Part shown: in pieces, positions 43,127 to 52,436 of the stretch
Layout of the letters: every line of letters begins with the position of its first letter
How positions within the stretch are numbered: the stretch's first letter is position 1
Source: Lactobacillales bacterium
GTDB taxonomy: Bacteria > Bacillota > Bacilli > Lactobacillales > Streptococcaceae
Direction of reading: 5' to 3'
DNA: 64,000 nt
NCBI GenBank assembly: GCA_031261705.1
Contig: JAISJD010000006.1
Location: forward strand, 62,001 to 126,000
The notes under the pieces: model-generated
Told to the model about the DNA's origin: nothing
What the model saw: only the letters and a program-made list of their open reading frames with translations
Database searches by the model: none
Translations under genes and position numbers: made by a program

Positions 43127-43972
43127 CTATTTTACGACTTCTTGGCTTAGCATAGAGGCTAAAGCTTCTTGCCAAGTTGGAATGACAAAACCAGTTGCTT
43201 TGGCTTTTGATAAGTCCATGATTGAATATTGTGGACGGGTTGCCTTTTGTGGAAATTCTTCTGAAGTGACAGGAACCACTTCCACATCGTCATTCTTCAA
43301 AATTTCCTTGGCAAAATCATACCAAGAAGCTGTATTGTCATTTGATAATTGATAATAACCAAAATCAATCTGATTATCCACCGCATAGGTCATAAATTCT
43401 GCCAAAGTACGTGTCCAAGTTGGACGTCCGGTTTGGTCATCTACAACGGTCAAGCGAGGATGTGTTTTGGCTAGATTTTGCATAGTAAAGACAAAATTAT
43501 GCCCGTAATTGCCAAATACCCAGCTTGTACGGATAATATAATATTTTGAAGAAAGCTCTTCAACAGCTTCTTCGCCTAAACGTTTTGTCCGTCCGTATTC
43601 GTTTAATGGATTTGTCTTGTCATCTTCTTTGTATTCACCGTCTTTTAATCTTCCGTCAAATACATAGTCTGTTGAAAGATAAACCAATGTTGCGCCTACT
43701 GCTTCAGAGGCTTTGGCAACATTACGTGTTCCGTCTACGTTAATCACATAATCAAGTTCCTTGCCTTCATCTTCAGCTTTATCTACCGCAGTATAGGCTG
43801 CACAATGAAAAACAACTTCTGGTTTAATTTCTGCAAATTTTGCGTCCACTTCCTGAGCGTTCGTCACGTCCATTTCATTGGTATCTGTTGCAATATATTC
43901 TATGCCACGTTCATCTAGTAAATAGCGTAATTCTGTTCCTAGCTGACCGTTTCCACCTGTAATTAAAATCAT
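43127..43972 (-). CDS. rmlD: dTDP-4-dehydrorhamnose reductase
   Basis: Last step of dTDP-L-rhamnose synthesis: NAD(P)H reduction of dTDP-4-keto-L-rhamnose. The 281-aa protein begins with the cofactor motif ILITGGNGQLGTELR, and has FHCAAYTAVDKAEDE, YLSTDYVFDG and the catalytic YGRTK (Tyr-x-x-x-Lys). RTSWVFGNYGHNFVFTM is also typical. It follows rmlB after 23 bases, in the order rmlA-rmlC-rmlB-rmlD. Confidence 0.96.
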   Translation of the reverse strand: MILITGGNGQLGTELRYLLDERGIEYIATDTNEMDVTNAQEVDAKFAEIKPEVVFHCAAYTAVDKAEDEGKELDYVINVDGTRNVAKASEAVGATLVYLSTDYVFDGRLKDGEYKEDDKTNPLNEYGRTKRLGEEAVEELSSKYYIIRTSWVFGNYGHNFVFTMQNLAKTHPRLTVVDDQTGRPTWTRTLAEFMTYAVDNQIDFGYYQLSNDNTASWYDFAKEILKNDDVEVVPVTSEEFPQKATRPQYSIMDLSKAKATGFVIPTWQEALASMLSQEVVK

Positions 43973-43995
43973 GCTTATTCCCTCATCTTTTAAAA

Positions 43996-45039
<1,044 letters not shown>

Positions 45040-45615
45040 TTAAATTTCGCCATAGACAAAACCATTGTCTAATTCTGCAAGAGTTGGGTGATGATGGTCT
45101 TTTTCTGACATAATTGCTTTGGAAATGTCAATCGGCCAATCAATCGCTAAAGCTGGATCATCAAAGGCAATTCCGCCGTCATTTTCAGCAGAATAATAGT
45201 TGTCACATTTATACATGAAATTCACATTAGGTGTCAATGTCACAAAGCCATGTGCAAAACCACGTGGCACTAATAATTGACGGTGATTGAATTCTGATAA
45301 GATGTAGCCTTCCCATTGTCCATAAGTAGGTGAGCCTTCACGAATATCGACAATCACATCCAGTACCGCACCTGTTGCGACACGGATTAATTTTGTTTGT
45401 GCGGCTTTTCCAGTTTGGAAATGTAGTCCACGCAACACACCCGCTTCTACAGATAAAGAATGGTTGTCTTGAATGAAATCAAAATCAATGCCGGCAGCTT
45501 GAAAATCTTCTTTTGAATAGCTTTCCGTAAAGAAGCCACGATGATCACCAAAAACTGCTGGTTCCACGATTAAGACGTCTTGTAATTTTGTTTTTGTTGT
45601 TTTAATTTTTCCCAT
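45040..45615 (-). CDS. rmlC: dTDP-4-dehydrorhamnose 3,5-epimerase
   Basis: Third enzyme of dTDP-L-rhamnose synthesis, a cupin epimerase of 191 aa. Family motifs: VFGDHRGFFTESYS, QDNHSLSVEAGVLRGLHFQ (catalytic His), VLDVIVDIREGSPTYGQW and LLVPRGFAHGFVTL. It starts three bases after the rmlA stop, so the two are probably coupled. Confidence 0.96.
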   Translation of the reverse strand: MGKIKTTKTKLQDVLIVEPAVFGDHRGFFTESYSKEDFQAAGIDFDFIQDNHSLSVEAGVLRGLHFQTGKAAQTKLIRVATGAVLDVIVDIREGSPTYGQWEGYILSEFNHRQLLVPRGFAHGFVTLTPNVNFMYKCDNYYSAENDGGIAFDDPALAIDWPIDISKAIMSEKDHHHPTLAELDNGFVYGEI

Positions 45616-45617
45616 GA

Positions 45618-46487
45618 TTATGCTTCCCCCACTAAACGAAGTAAATATTGACCGTATTCATTTTTCTTCAACGGTTGCGCAAGATCGATAACGTTTTCGC
45701 GCGTGATATACCCCATGCGGTAGGCAATTTCTTCTAAGTTTGCGACTTGAACATTTTGCATACGTTGGACAGTCTCAATATATTGTGCTGCCTCTAAAAG
45801 ACTTTCATGCGTGCCTGTATCTAACCACGCATAGCCACGTCCCATTAGCTCCACGTCCAATTGATTTTTTTCTAAATAAACCTTGTTGACGTCGGTAATT
45901 TCCAGTTCCCCACGTTCTGAAGGCTGAATATTTTTTGCGATTTCTACTACTTGATTATCGTAGAAATATAGACCTGTGACTGCGTAATTTGATTTTGGTT
46001 TTTCAGGCTTTTCTTCAATAGAAATAGCACGCATATCCTTGTCAAATTCCACTACGCCAAAACGTTCAGGATCATGCACTTGATAGCCAAAGACCGTTGC
46101 ACCCTCTGTTTTTGCCGCAGCACGTTGAAGCATTGCGCTCATACCTGTTCCGTAGTAAATATTATCTCCTAAGATTAATGCCACCGAATCATCGCCGATA
46201 AACTCTTCGCCGATAATGAAAGCCTGTGCCAATCCATCTGGACTAGGTTGAACGGCGTAAGATAAGCGAATGCCATATTCTGACCCATCCCCTAATAAAT
46301 CGACAAAGCGAGGGGTATCCTCTGGCGTTGAAATAATAAGAATTTCTTTAATTCCTGCCAACATTAACGTGGATAATGGATAATAAATCATTGGCTTGTC
46401 GTACACTGGCATTAATTGTTTTGAAGCTGCACGAGTTAATGGATACAAACGTGTCCCGCTTCCTCCTGCTAGGATAATACCTTTCAT
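45618..46487 (-). CDS. rmlA: Glucose-1-phosphate thymidylyltransferase
   Basis: First step of dTDP-L-rhamnose synthesis: dTTP plus glucose-1-phosphate to dTDP-glucose. The 289-aa protein begins [18 protein letters not shown], has [33 protein letters not shown] and [15 protein letters not shown]. Start at 46487 because GGAGG lies 8 bases upstream; the frame runs 11 codons further back. First gene of the operon, behind a near-consensus promoter. Confidence 0.97.
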   Translation of the reverse strand: MKGIILAGGSGTRLYPLTRAASKQLMPVYDKPMIYYPLSTLMLAGIKEILIISTPEDTPRFVDLLGDGSEYGIRLSYAVQPSPDGLAQAFIIGEEFIGDDSVALILGDNIYYGTGMSAMLQRAAAKTEGATVFGYQVHDPERFGVVEFDKDMRAISIEEKPEKPKSNYAVTGLYFYDNQVVEIAKNIQPSERGELEITDVNKVYLEKNQLDVELMGRGYAWLDTGTHESLLEAAQYIETVQRMQNVQVANLEEIAYRMGYITRENVIDLAQPLKKNEYGQYLLRLVGEA

Positions 46488-46585
46488 AGCTACATTCCTC
46501 CGAATTTTGTCATTTCTCAAAAATTGAACTTCTCTGTAAAAAAAACAGAAAATTTCAATTTTTTGATAGTTTTACACATTTTAAT

Positions 46586-46614
46586 ATTATGCGCTGAAAC
46601 CTGCCTGCTGTCAA
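46586..46614 (-). promoter_or_regulatory. Strong promoter of the rml operon
   Basis: On the minus strand, TTGACA (46609-46614), a 17-base spacer and CATAAT (46586-46591). The leader is about 95 bases. Confidence 0.85.
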
Positions 46615-46647
46615 TTAATTCTCGTTATTCCTAATAGAATCTTAACC

Positions 46648-46681
46648 CTAAGAAAGCACCTCTTGCAATAGAAGAAGTGCT
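46648..46681 (-). terminator. Terminator of the zinc transporter operon
   Basis: AGCACTTCTT and AAGAGGTGCT pair on the minus strand (46655-46681), followed by TTTCTTAGG. Confidence 0.65.
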
Positions 46682-46691
46682 AAAAACGTTT

Positions 46692-47525
46692 TTATGAAAG
46701 ATTCCCTTTTTGTCGAGCTTTCCGCATACGAATGTAGAGGGATTTCCCTAAGCCTACAACTAAAAACATTGCAATGAAAATCAATGTGATACTCGCACCC
46801 GGTGGAGTTTCCAAATAAAACGAGCTATAAAGCCCCGATACCATGCCGATTACGCCAATCATCATTGAAAGCAAAATCACAGCATTAAAACTTCGACCAA
46901 TCCGCATACCAATTGCTGCCGGTAAAATCATAATTGCCGAAACAAGCAGCGCCCCCGCAATCGGAATCATGACCGCAATTGCCACCCCAGTAATGACATT
47001 AAATAAAATCGACATCCAGACAATCGGCAGACCGTCTACAAACGCCGTACTTTCGTCAAACGTCAAAACATACATTGGGCGACGGAATAATAAAAATAAG
47101 ATTAATATCAAAAATAATAAACCGACTAGCAGATAGACCTGACTCCAGCTAATCGTCACAATAGAACCGAATAAATATTGCTGAATGCTGGTCGAACTCG
47201 TGCCACCGTTTAAATTCATCAAGACCAAGGCGAGCGCCAAGCCACCACTCATCAAAATAGCAGTCGAAACCTCCGAATACGTCTTATACACCATACGTAA
47301 ATATTCCAGTACAACGGCTGCCACAATCACGACAAGTAACGTGGTAAGACTCGGGTCAAGATTGAGAAAGAATCCCAAGGCTACCCCAGCAAGCGAGACG
47401 TGGGACAAGGTATCTGCCATTAGGCTCTGCCGACGAATGACTAAAAACACGCCGAGCATTGGGGCAATCACTGAAATTCCTAAGGCTGCAAAAAGCGCTC
47501 TTCTCATGAACTCGTATGTTAGCAT
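46692..47525 (-). CDS. adcB: Zinc/manganese ABC transporter permease (AdcB/ZnuB family)
   Basis: Membrane subunit of a metal importer, 277 aa with about eight hydrophobic segments. Typical ABC-3 sequence: ALGISVIAPMLGVFLVIRRQ near the start and SLMADTLSHVSLAGVALG. GALLVSAIMILPAAIGMRI is also conserved. It is the third gene of the operon substrate-binding protein / ATPase / permease. Zinc rather than manganese is inferred from the Zur box and the binding protein. Confidence 0.9.
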   Translation of the reverse strand: MLTYEFMRRALFAALGISVIAPMLGVFLVIRRQSLMADTLSHVSLAGVALGFFLNLDPSLTTLLVVIVAAVVLEYLRMVYKTYSEVSTAILMSGGLALALVLMNLNGGTSSTSIQQYLFGSIVTISWSQVYLLVGLLFLILILFLLFRRPMYVLTFDESTAFVDGLPIVWMSILFNVITGVAIAVMIPIAGALLVSAIMILPAAIGMRIGRSFNAVILLSMMIGVIGMVSGLYSSFYLETPPGASITLIFIAMFLVVGLGKSLYIRMRKARQKGNLS

Positions 47526-47564
47526 TGTTTTCCTCCTTCGATTTGTCGTGAGTACTTCTAAACC

Positions 47565-48278
47565 CTACTTCACACCGTCTCCCTGAGCCTCTTCAAAGTT
47601 TTCACTCATATGGAAGCATCGCCACGGGCTATTTTCTTTTCTCACCAAGCGAATGTGGCGGTCGACATACGGTTTTACGTCCTCGTGGTCATGGGTAATC
47701 ATCAGCACCGATTTCCCATGCACATGTGCATTGTGTCGCATTAACCGGTAAAAATCATTGCGTGAATTTTCATCCATCCCTGTCGTTGGTTCATCTAAAA
47801 TAAATAAATCAGGATTGGTAACAAACATTCTCGCCAAGCTAATTCTCTGCTTTTGTCCGCCAGATAACTCACCGATTCGCTTATGACGTTGCTCCCACAT
47901 GCCGACCGACTCTAGCGCTTTTTTCACGTAGGCGTCATCTCTCTTCGTTAACGGTTTAAACCAATGTCCTCGCGGAAACCGCCCACTTCGCACAAGTTCC
48001 ATCACTGTCGAGGGAAAGCCCGCATTAAATGAAGCGATTTGTTGCGGAATGTAGCCGATTTTTAATTTTTTTCCCTCTGTATTGGTCGGAGAAATCGTGA
48101 CCTTGCCCTGTTCTGGCTTTAACAAACCAAGCGTAGCTTTCACTAGCGTGGACTTTGCCGCCCCATTTTCCCCAGTCAAAATCACAAACTCACCTGCATC
48201 TACATAATAGGAAACGTCCTCAAGCACTGGCTCATCATCATAGTAAAACGTCAAATCTTCTACATCAATATAACGCAT
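47565..48278 (-). CDS. adcC: Zinc ABC transporter ATP-binding protein (AdcC/ZnuC family)
   Basis: ATPase of the zinc importer, 237 aa. Walker A reads GENGAAKST, signature LSGGQKQR, Walker [13 protein letters not shown], switch LMITHDHED. The Ala in Walker A in place of Gly/Ser occurs in this subfamily and is not a defect. It lies between the binding-protein and permease genes. Confidence 0.92.
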   Translation of the reverse strand: MRYIDVEDLTFYYDDEPVLEDVSYYVDAGEFVILTGENGAAKSTLVKATLGLLKPEQGKVTISPTNTEGKKLKIGYIPQQIASFNAGFPSTVMELVRSGRFPRGHWFKPLTKRDDAYVKKALESVGMWEQRHKRIGELSGGQKQRISLARMFVTNPDLFILDEPTTGMDENSRNDFYRLMRHNAHVHGKSVLMITHDHEDVKPYVDRHIRLVRKENSPWRCFHMSENFEEAQGDGVK

Positions 48279-48311
48279 AAGGCTGCTCCCTTCCTTTATA
48301 AGACCACCTTT

Positions 48312-49241
48312 TTATTTAATCGTCTTTTTCAATTCTTTTAAGTTATCCTGCATGACTGAAATATAGTCTGCTCCTTGTTTTTGTTCCTCTTTGGTTAACC
48401 CCTCAAGTGTATTTAACACAGCAAGCTGCACGCCTGTTTCATCGGACAGGGTTTTCGCAATCTTATCACTTGCAGTTTCTTCAAAATAAATTAGCTGAAT
48501 ATGATTTTTCTTTACATAGTCCTTTAACTCCGCCAAACGTGACGGACTAGGCTCTTGATCGGGAGAAAGTCCCGCTATTGCTACTTGATGTAGCCCGTAT
48601 TCCTTGGCAAGATAGCCAAATGCCGCATGTTGAGTGACAAGATTTCGTTGAGTGGCATTTGCTAGTTCTTTTTTATAGTCTTCATCTAAAGCAGTTAATT
48701 TTTTCAAATAGGCTGCCGCATTCTTCGTGAAAACTTCTTTCTTTGTCGGAAATTCACTGATTAATCCGTCACGAATGGTTTCAACTTCCTTTTTCGCAAG
48801 AGCGGGCGCTAACCAAACATGCGGGTCAAGATTGTGTTCATGAGTGTTCCCTTCATATTCATCTGCTTCTTCAGTAGCTTCCATTAACTTAATCTTTTCA
48901 CTTGCTTCAATCACATTTAAAGTCTTGACACCTAGTGAATTTATCGCATTTGGCACCCATGTTTCAAGATTCTTACTATTGTAGACAAAAACCGAGGCTT
49001 TGGCAATATCCGCCATGTTTTTCGCACTTGGTTCAAAGTCATGTGGTTCCGTTCCAGCTGGAATTAAAAGCTCCACGTTGCCCTCATCGCCCACGATATT
49101 TTTCGTGAAATCATACATCGGAAAAAACGTGGTGACGATTTTTATTTTATTTTCTGAAGTTGCTTTTTTTTCACTCATACAGCCCGTCAGCACCGTGAAA
49201 AGTGCCAGAAGTCCAACCAATAATCCTAATTTCTTTTTCAT
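48312..49241 (-). CDS. adcA: Zinc-binding lipoprotein of ABC transporter (AdcA/ZnuA family)
   Basis: Extracellular zinc receptor of 309 aa. The signal peptide ends in the lipobox LFTVLTGC. Metal ligands are expected at EPHDFEPS (His), LDPHVWLAP (His), VTQHAAFGYLAKEYG (His) and the Glu in LIYFEETASD. The short acidic-His loop EYEGNTHEHN corresponds to the His-rich loop of zinc receptors. It lacks the extra ZinT domain found in some AdcA proteins. First gene of the operon, with a Zur box upstream. Confidence 0.92.
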   Translation of the reverse strand: MKKKLGLLVGLLALFTVLTGCMSEKKATSENKIKIVTTFFPMYDFTKNIVGDEGNVELLIPAGTEPHDFEPSAKNMADIAKASVFVYNSKNLETWVPNAINSLGVKTLNVIEASEKIKLMEATEEADEYEGNTHEHNLDPHVWLAPALAKKEVETIRDGLISEFPTKKEVFTKNAAAYLKKLTALDEDYKKELANATQRNLVTQHAAFGYLAKEYGLHQVAIAGLSPDQEPSPSRLAELKDYVKKNHIQLIYFEETASDKIAKTLSDETGVQLAVLNTLEGLTKEEQKQGADYISVMQDNLKELKKTIK

Positions 49242-49269
49242 CTATTATATATTCTCCATTCCATTTCGA

Positions 49270-49302
49270 TTTATAGTTTGCAAACCGTAACGATTACGAT
49301 TT
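49270..49302 (-). promoter_or_regulatory. Zur box and -10 element of the zinc transporter operon
   Basis: AAACCGTAACGATTACGATTT (49282-49302, quoted in two halves AAACCGTAAC and GATTACGATTT) differs at two positions from the Bacillus Zur box AAATCGTAATnATTACGATTT. A -10 element TATAAA (minus strand, 49270-49275) follows immediately, so bound Zur would cover the promoter. Confidence 0.75.
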
Positions 49303-49355
49303 GGCAAACAGGTTTAATTATAGCAAGCAACTGAAAATCGTGCAAGGAGAAAGCG

Positions 49356-49381
49356 AAAAAGGACTGAAAAATTCCAGTCCT
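49356..49381 (-). terminator. Intrinsic terminator of ispE
   Basis: AGGACTG and CAGTCCT pair on the minus strand and are followed by TTTTTCG. Confidence 0.85.
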
Positions 49382-49389
49382 CCTTCTAT

Positions 49390-50253
49390 TTATTCCACTG
49401 CACATTGCAACATCCGTACAAGGTAAACCTCGTCATTAAAGCCTTTTAACGCATTATAAATCCGTTGCGCCCGTTTTTCCTGTTTCACTAGACAAAAAAC
49501 AGTCGGCCCACTGCCACTCATCAAAGCGACATCGGCACCGAATTTCATCATAGATTCCTTAATCTGCCGAATCACAGGATACTTAAGAATCGTCACATCT
49601 TCTAGGGTATTCCCCATTTTTTCAATCATCGCCTGATAATCATGCGCCTCCACTGCCTTGCGTAACCCTGCAATATCAGGATGTTGCGCCTGCTTGACGT
49701 TTAGCGCCTTAAAAACGGTTTGTGTCGAGACACTCATATGTGGTTTCACCAAAATCACGTAACAGCAAGGAATATCGGCAATTTTTTCCACCTTTTCACC
49801 ACGTCCACTCACATAGGCGGTATTGCCATATATGCAATAAGGTACGTCTGAACCAATCTCTGAGCCAAGTTTTGCTAACTCCTCAAGTGACAAGTCCAAG
49901 TCCCACAGCTGATTCAACGCACGCAAGGTCGCCGCACAATCACTGCTTCCTCCTGCCAGTCCCGCTGCCACAGGGATTTTCTTTTCAATATCAATCGCTA
50001 CCCCACCTGTTACACCATACCGTTCCATTAAAAGCTCTGCCGCCTGATACACGTGATTTTTCTTATCTGTCGGCAAAAAAGAGCTATCGGTCGTCAGCTC
50101 AATCGTTTTCTTCGTCAAAGGGCGCACCGTAATTCTATCGGACAAATCCACGCTTGCCATAATCATTTCCAGCTCGTGATACCCATCTGGTCGCTGATAA
50201 AGTGCATCTAGCCCTAGATTTATCTTCGCTGGCGCTTTTTCCATGATTTCCAT
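49390..50253 (-). CDS. ispE: 4-diphosphocytidyl-2-C-methyl-D-erythritol kinase
   Basis: GHMP-family kinase of 287 aa. In the MEP pathway it phosphorylates diphosphocytidyl-methylerythritol. Motifs: EKAPAKINLGLDALYQRPDG with the active-site Lys, KKIPVAAGLAGGSSDCAATL (ATP loop, motif 2) and ALMSGSGPTVFCLV (motif 3). AGGGAG lies before the ATG. Most Lactobacillales make isoprenoids by the mevalonate pathway and often keep ispE alone; no other MEP gene is in this window. It is downstream of veg, the same neighbour it has in Bacillus. Confidence 0.92.
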   Translation of the reverse strand: MEIMEKAPAKINLGLDALYQRPDGYHELEMIMASVDLSDRITVRPLTKKTIELTTDSSFLPTDKKNHVYQAAELLMERYGVTGGVAIDIEKKIPVAAGLAGGSSDCAATLRALNQLWDLDLSLEELAKLGSEIGSDVPYCIYGNTAYVSGRGEKVEKIADIPCCYVILVKPHMSVSTQTVFKALNVKQAQHPDIAGLRKAVEAHDYQAMIEKMGNTLEDVTILKYPVIRQIKESMMKFGADVALMSGSGPTVFCLVKQEKRAQRIYNALKGFNDEVYLVRMLQCAVE

Positions 50254-50584
50254 TGCTCTCTCCCTGTTTCCAAAATAACCTAAGTCAATAAGATAAATTA
50301 TAGACTAAAACGCTCACTTACAAAAGTATTCTAGGTGAAAATTTCCAATTTCTCTAATTTTCTTAATCTTTGATACATAAGACTGAAGAACATTCCCGCC
50401 TGTTCTGCCGTCCTTCACTTCAAATCTCAGGAAGTATTTATAGCCCATTTACAAGGTAATCTCGTTGCAGAAAGAAACATGAAAAATCCCTAAACACAAA
50501 ATAACCGTTGCCACTGGTGGTTCAGGTTCCAGAACACAAATTCTAAACTGAGGGCAAGTGTTTAAGGCCTCCTTTTACAATACT
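50254..50584. other. Intergenic region upstream of ispE
   Basis: About 330 bases with no credible gene on either strand. Short open frames here have no ribosome binding site and no familiar sequence. No clear promoter for ispE was found; transcription may come from read-through of veg or from a promoter I cannot see. Confidence 0.5.
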
Positions 50585-50629
50585 AAAAATCCTCTTTGAG
50601 TCATTGAAAATCAACAATCCAAAGAGGAT
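50585..50629 (-). terminator. Second terminator-like hairpin after veg
   Basis: ATCCTCTTTG and CAAAGAGGAT pair (50589-50598 with 50620-50629). On the minus strand TTTTTAG follows. Confidence 0.7.
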
Positions 50630-50644
50630 AAAAATCTATACTTT

Positions 50645-50677
50645 GAAAAAAAGCCCGCTATCCACGGATAACGAGCT
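50645..50677 (-). terminator. Intrinsic terminator of veg
   Basis: AGCTCGTTATCC and GGATAGCGGGCT pair around GT on the minus strand and are followed by seven T. Confidence 0.9.
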
Positions 50678-50695
50678 ATCTTCTTCTATATGGTG

Positions 50696-50941
50696 CTATA
50701 CCGCTTCGTCAATAAAATTAATTTCAACTGTACTTGTTAAAATATCTGAATACGAATACGACACGCGCTCAAAAGCATTTTCATCTTGATCTAAATCGAC
50801 AACAAAAACAGATGGATACACTTCTGAAAGGACGCCTTTGCGCTCTGTTTGGCGCTTACGACCCGTTTGTGCAATAACCTGAATTGGACTACCGATACGA
50901 TTCTTTAAATCTTCTTTAATCGTAGCTAATGTTGTTGGCAT
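50696..50941 (-). CDS. veg: Veg family protein
   Basis: Small cytoplasmic protein of 81 aa, named after the strong vegetative promoter of Bacillus. Its exact function is unclear; in Bacillus it stimulates biofilm formation. The hallmark is YPSVFVVDLDQDENAFERVS followed by YSYSDIL. I use the ATG at 50941 with GAGGTG upstream; the GTG three codons earlier overlaps that site. It has a strong promoter and a strong terminator. Confidence 0.95.
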   Translation of the reverse strand: MPTTLATIKEDLKNRIGSPIQVIAQTGRKRQTERKGVLSEVYPSVFVVDLDQDENAFERVSYSYSDILTSTVEINFIDEAV

Positions 50942-50961
50942 AGCATTCACCTCTTACCATG

Positions 50962-50990
50962 ATTATAGCATTTTTGCAAGTATTTTTCAA
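50962..50990 (-). promoter_or_regulatory. Strong promoter of veg
   Basis: On the minus strand, TTGAAA (50985-50990), a 17-base spacer and TATAAT (50962-50967), 21 bases before the start codon. Confidence 0.85.
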
Positions 50991-51140
50991 GCACTTCTTA
51001 AAACTTTTAAAATCTTGAAATGGTTTTCAGAGAATCCCCTCCTCTCGTTTTCAAGGATAAAAATAACAATATGCAGAAAACAACTAAAAATTTTTAGACA
51101 TTCAAAAATTCGTTAAAAGCCTGACTAAGCTATCTGGCAC

Positions 51141-51254
51141 TTAAAATTGATGTTGAATTGAAAATCGACTGACAGCCGGTTGAAATCTCTTTTTGTCGTC
51201 ATGGAATAGCTCCCCTTGTAAAACGAGCCACTGCATTTTTTTAAAGTTGGACAT
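51141..51254 (-). CDS. Possible small protein of 37 aa downstream of the sigma factor
   Basis: An ATG at 51254 lies six bases after the sigma-factor stop codon. GGGAGG, made of the last sigma codons, stands 11 bases before it. The 37-residue product starts MSNFKKMQWLVLQGELF and is basic near the middle (HDDKKRFQPAV). I recognise no family; it is not the L33 protein that follows sigH in Bacillus. The short length and the slightly long spacing leave doubt that it is translated. The gap from here to veg (about 150 bases) holds no other gene. Confidence 0.4.
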   Translation of the reverse strand: MSNFKKMQWLVLQGELFHDDKKRFQPAVSRFSIQHQF

Positions 51255-51260
51255 GTTAAT

Positions 51261-51797
51261 TTATTCCTCCCGCAACGTCTTTTTCAACTTCTTCTTTGCA
51301 CGAGCCAGTGACCGATAATCCTGCTTTTCCTTCTCTGTCCGTGGCTCGTTGGGACTTTGCGGGATTTCCCGTAAGTAGTGTAAAAGTGCCTGAAGCTCTC
51401 TTTCTGACAAGACATCTACCCAATCCTCCATTTTTTCTTTGGTTTCTAGCCTTTCGTCCATCATGGAGGAAACTCGGTAGGCGGAAAGATGATAAATCGG
51501 TGACTCTTCACTGGTAAGAAAACCGCCATGAATCGTGCATTCTTGGTAAAACATGCGCTTTTTGGCATGTGCCTTACGAATCAAGCCAATCACGTGATGT
51601 TCCAGATTCCGCCTGTAATAATTTCCAAAGGCGCTCCGCCCGTCATACCTTTCCGCAGAATGATAGAAAACAATCCGTGCCTCTTGCAACCAATCCTCCA
51701 TAGAAAAGCCTCGTAAATAAAAGTGACGCCTGACGTGCCAAATGACTGGTGAATAGTCCTCAAATTTTTTCTCAAGCTCGTTATCTAATTTTCCCAA
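51261..51797 (-). CDS. SigH/ComX-like sigma-70 family alternative sigma factor
   Basis: Sigma factor of 178 aa. Region 2 is seen in WHVRRHFYLRGFSMEDWLQE and ARIVFYHSAERYDGRSAFGN. The C-terminus has a weak region 4 (LSERELQALLHYLREI, then a basic tail). Position after rae1 matches sigH of Bacillus and the orphan sigma factor of Enterococcus, which belong to the same family as the competence factor ComX. The start is a TTG at 51797, since the frame closes upstream at a TAA with no ATG between. The best ribosome binding site, GGGAGG, is inside the 3' arm of the hairpin just upstream. What it transcribes is unknown. Confidence 0.82.
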   Translation of the reverse strand: MGKLDNELEKKFEDYSPVIWHVRRHFYLRGFSMEDWLQEARIVFYHSAERYDGRSAFGNYYRRNLEHHVIGLIRKAHAKKRMFYQECTIHGGFLTSEESPIYHLSAYRVSSMMDERLETKEKMEDWVDVLSERELQALLHYLREIPQSPNEPRTEKEKQDYRSLARAKKKLKKTLREE

Positions 51798-51798
51798 T

Positions 51799-51834
51799 AA
51801 AAAAACCTCCCTTGAAGTTTATTCAAAAGGAGGG
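51799..51834 (-). terminator. Terminator-like hairpin that contains the sigma-factor ribosome binding site
   Basis: On the minus strand CCTCCTTTTGAA pairs with TTCAAGGGAGG around TAAAC, followed by seven T and then, after one A, the TTG start of the sigma gene. It is a complete intrinsic terminator between rae1 and the sigma gene, and the same GGGAGG is the only ribosome binding site for the TTG. Expression of the sigma factor needs read-through and opening of this stem. Confidence 0.75.
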
Positions 51835-51871
51835 TATCATATTTCATTCAGACGATTTAGCAAACAATCGT

Positions 51872-52402
51872 TTATTTTGGTTTCTTTTGTAGTTCTTCCA
51901 TTTTCCGTTCTAGTTCTAAAAGCTGTTCCGAATTCCAGGGTGAATTTCTCCGATAATTTTGAAATTTTAGGTCTTCTTGAAAGGTGCTAACGTTATTTTT
52001 TGACCGTTCTACATTCTTATACAGCTCCCGCGCACTCTTACGTAGAGCGCCTTGAGAAAATACGACCCATTGCTCTGCCAAGTCGCTCGTTGCCACGGTC
52101 ACCTGAGTCACAATCGTATTGCGTTCTCCTGCCATTCGTTCAATATAGCTATCAGCGGTTTCACCCTCGGAGGTAAACACGACCGTCAACTGATACTTTT
52201 CAAAGGATTTCGTAATGCCGGGGACATACATCGCATCAAAAACAACCATGACTTCAATATCCTCAAATTTTGCATAATTCGACAATTCATGAAGCAATAA
52301 TTCACGTGCATCCTCAAGCTTATCCTGCTTTTTCAGTGCCACAAGATTCGGCCAAGAGCCAATCATATTGTAGCCGTCAACAATTAATAGCTGCTTTTTC
52401 AT
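51872..52402 (-). CDS. rae1: Ribosome-associated endonuclease Rae1 (YacP, NYN domain)
   Basis: PIN/NYN-fold ribonuclease which in Bacillus cuts mRNA in the ribosomal A site. The 176-aa protein starts LLIVDGYNMIGSWPNL, with the catalytic Asp, and keeps VMVVFDAMYVPG, FTSEGETADSYIERMAG and VATSDLAEQWVVFSQGA. A basic, charged C-terminal tail follows. It is in the conserved cluster cysE-cysS-mrnC-rlmB-rae1-sigma. Confidence 0.93.
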   Translation of the reverse strand: MKKQLLIVDGYNMIGSWPNLVALKKQDKLEDARELLLHELSNYAKFEDIEVMVVFDAMYVPGITKSFEKYQLTVVFTSEGETADSYIERMAGERNTIVTQVTVATSDLAEQWVVFSQGALRKSARELYKNVERSKNNVSTFQEDLKFQNYRRNSPWNSEQLLELERKMEELQKKPK

Positions 52403-52436
52403 GCGATAGTCCTCCCCTCACGCCATTTTCTACCCT

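Noticed and set aside
50254-50584. Remnant gene upstream of ispE
   Set aside because: Short translations in all frames gave nothing recognisable and lacked start signals.
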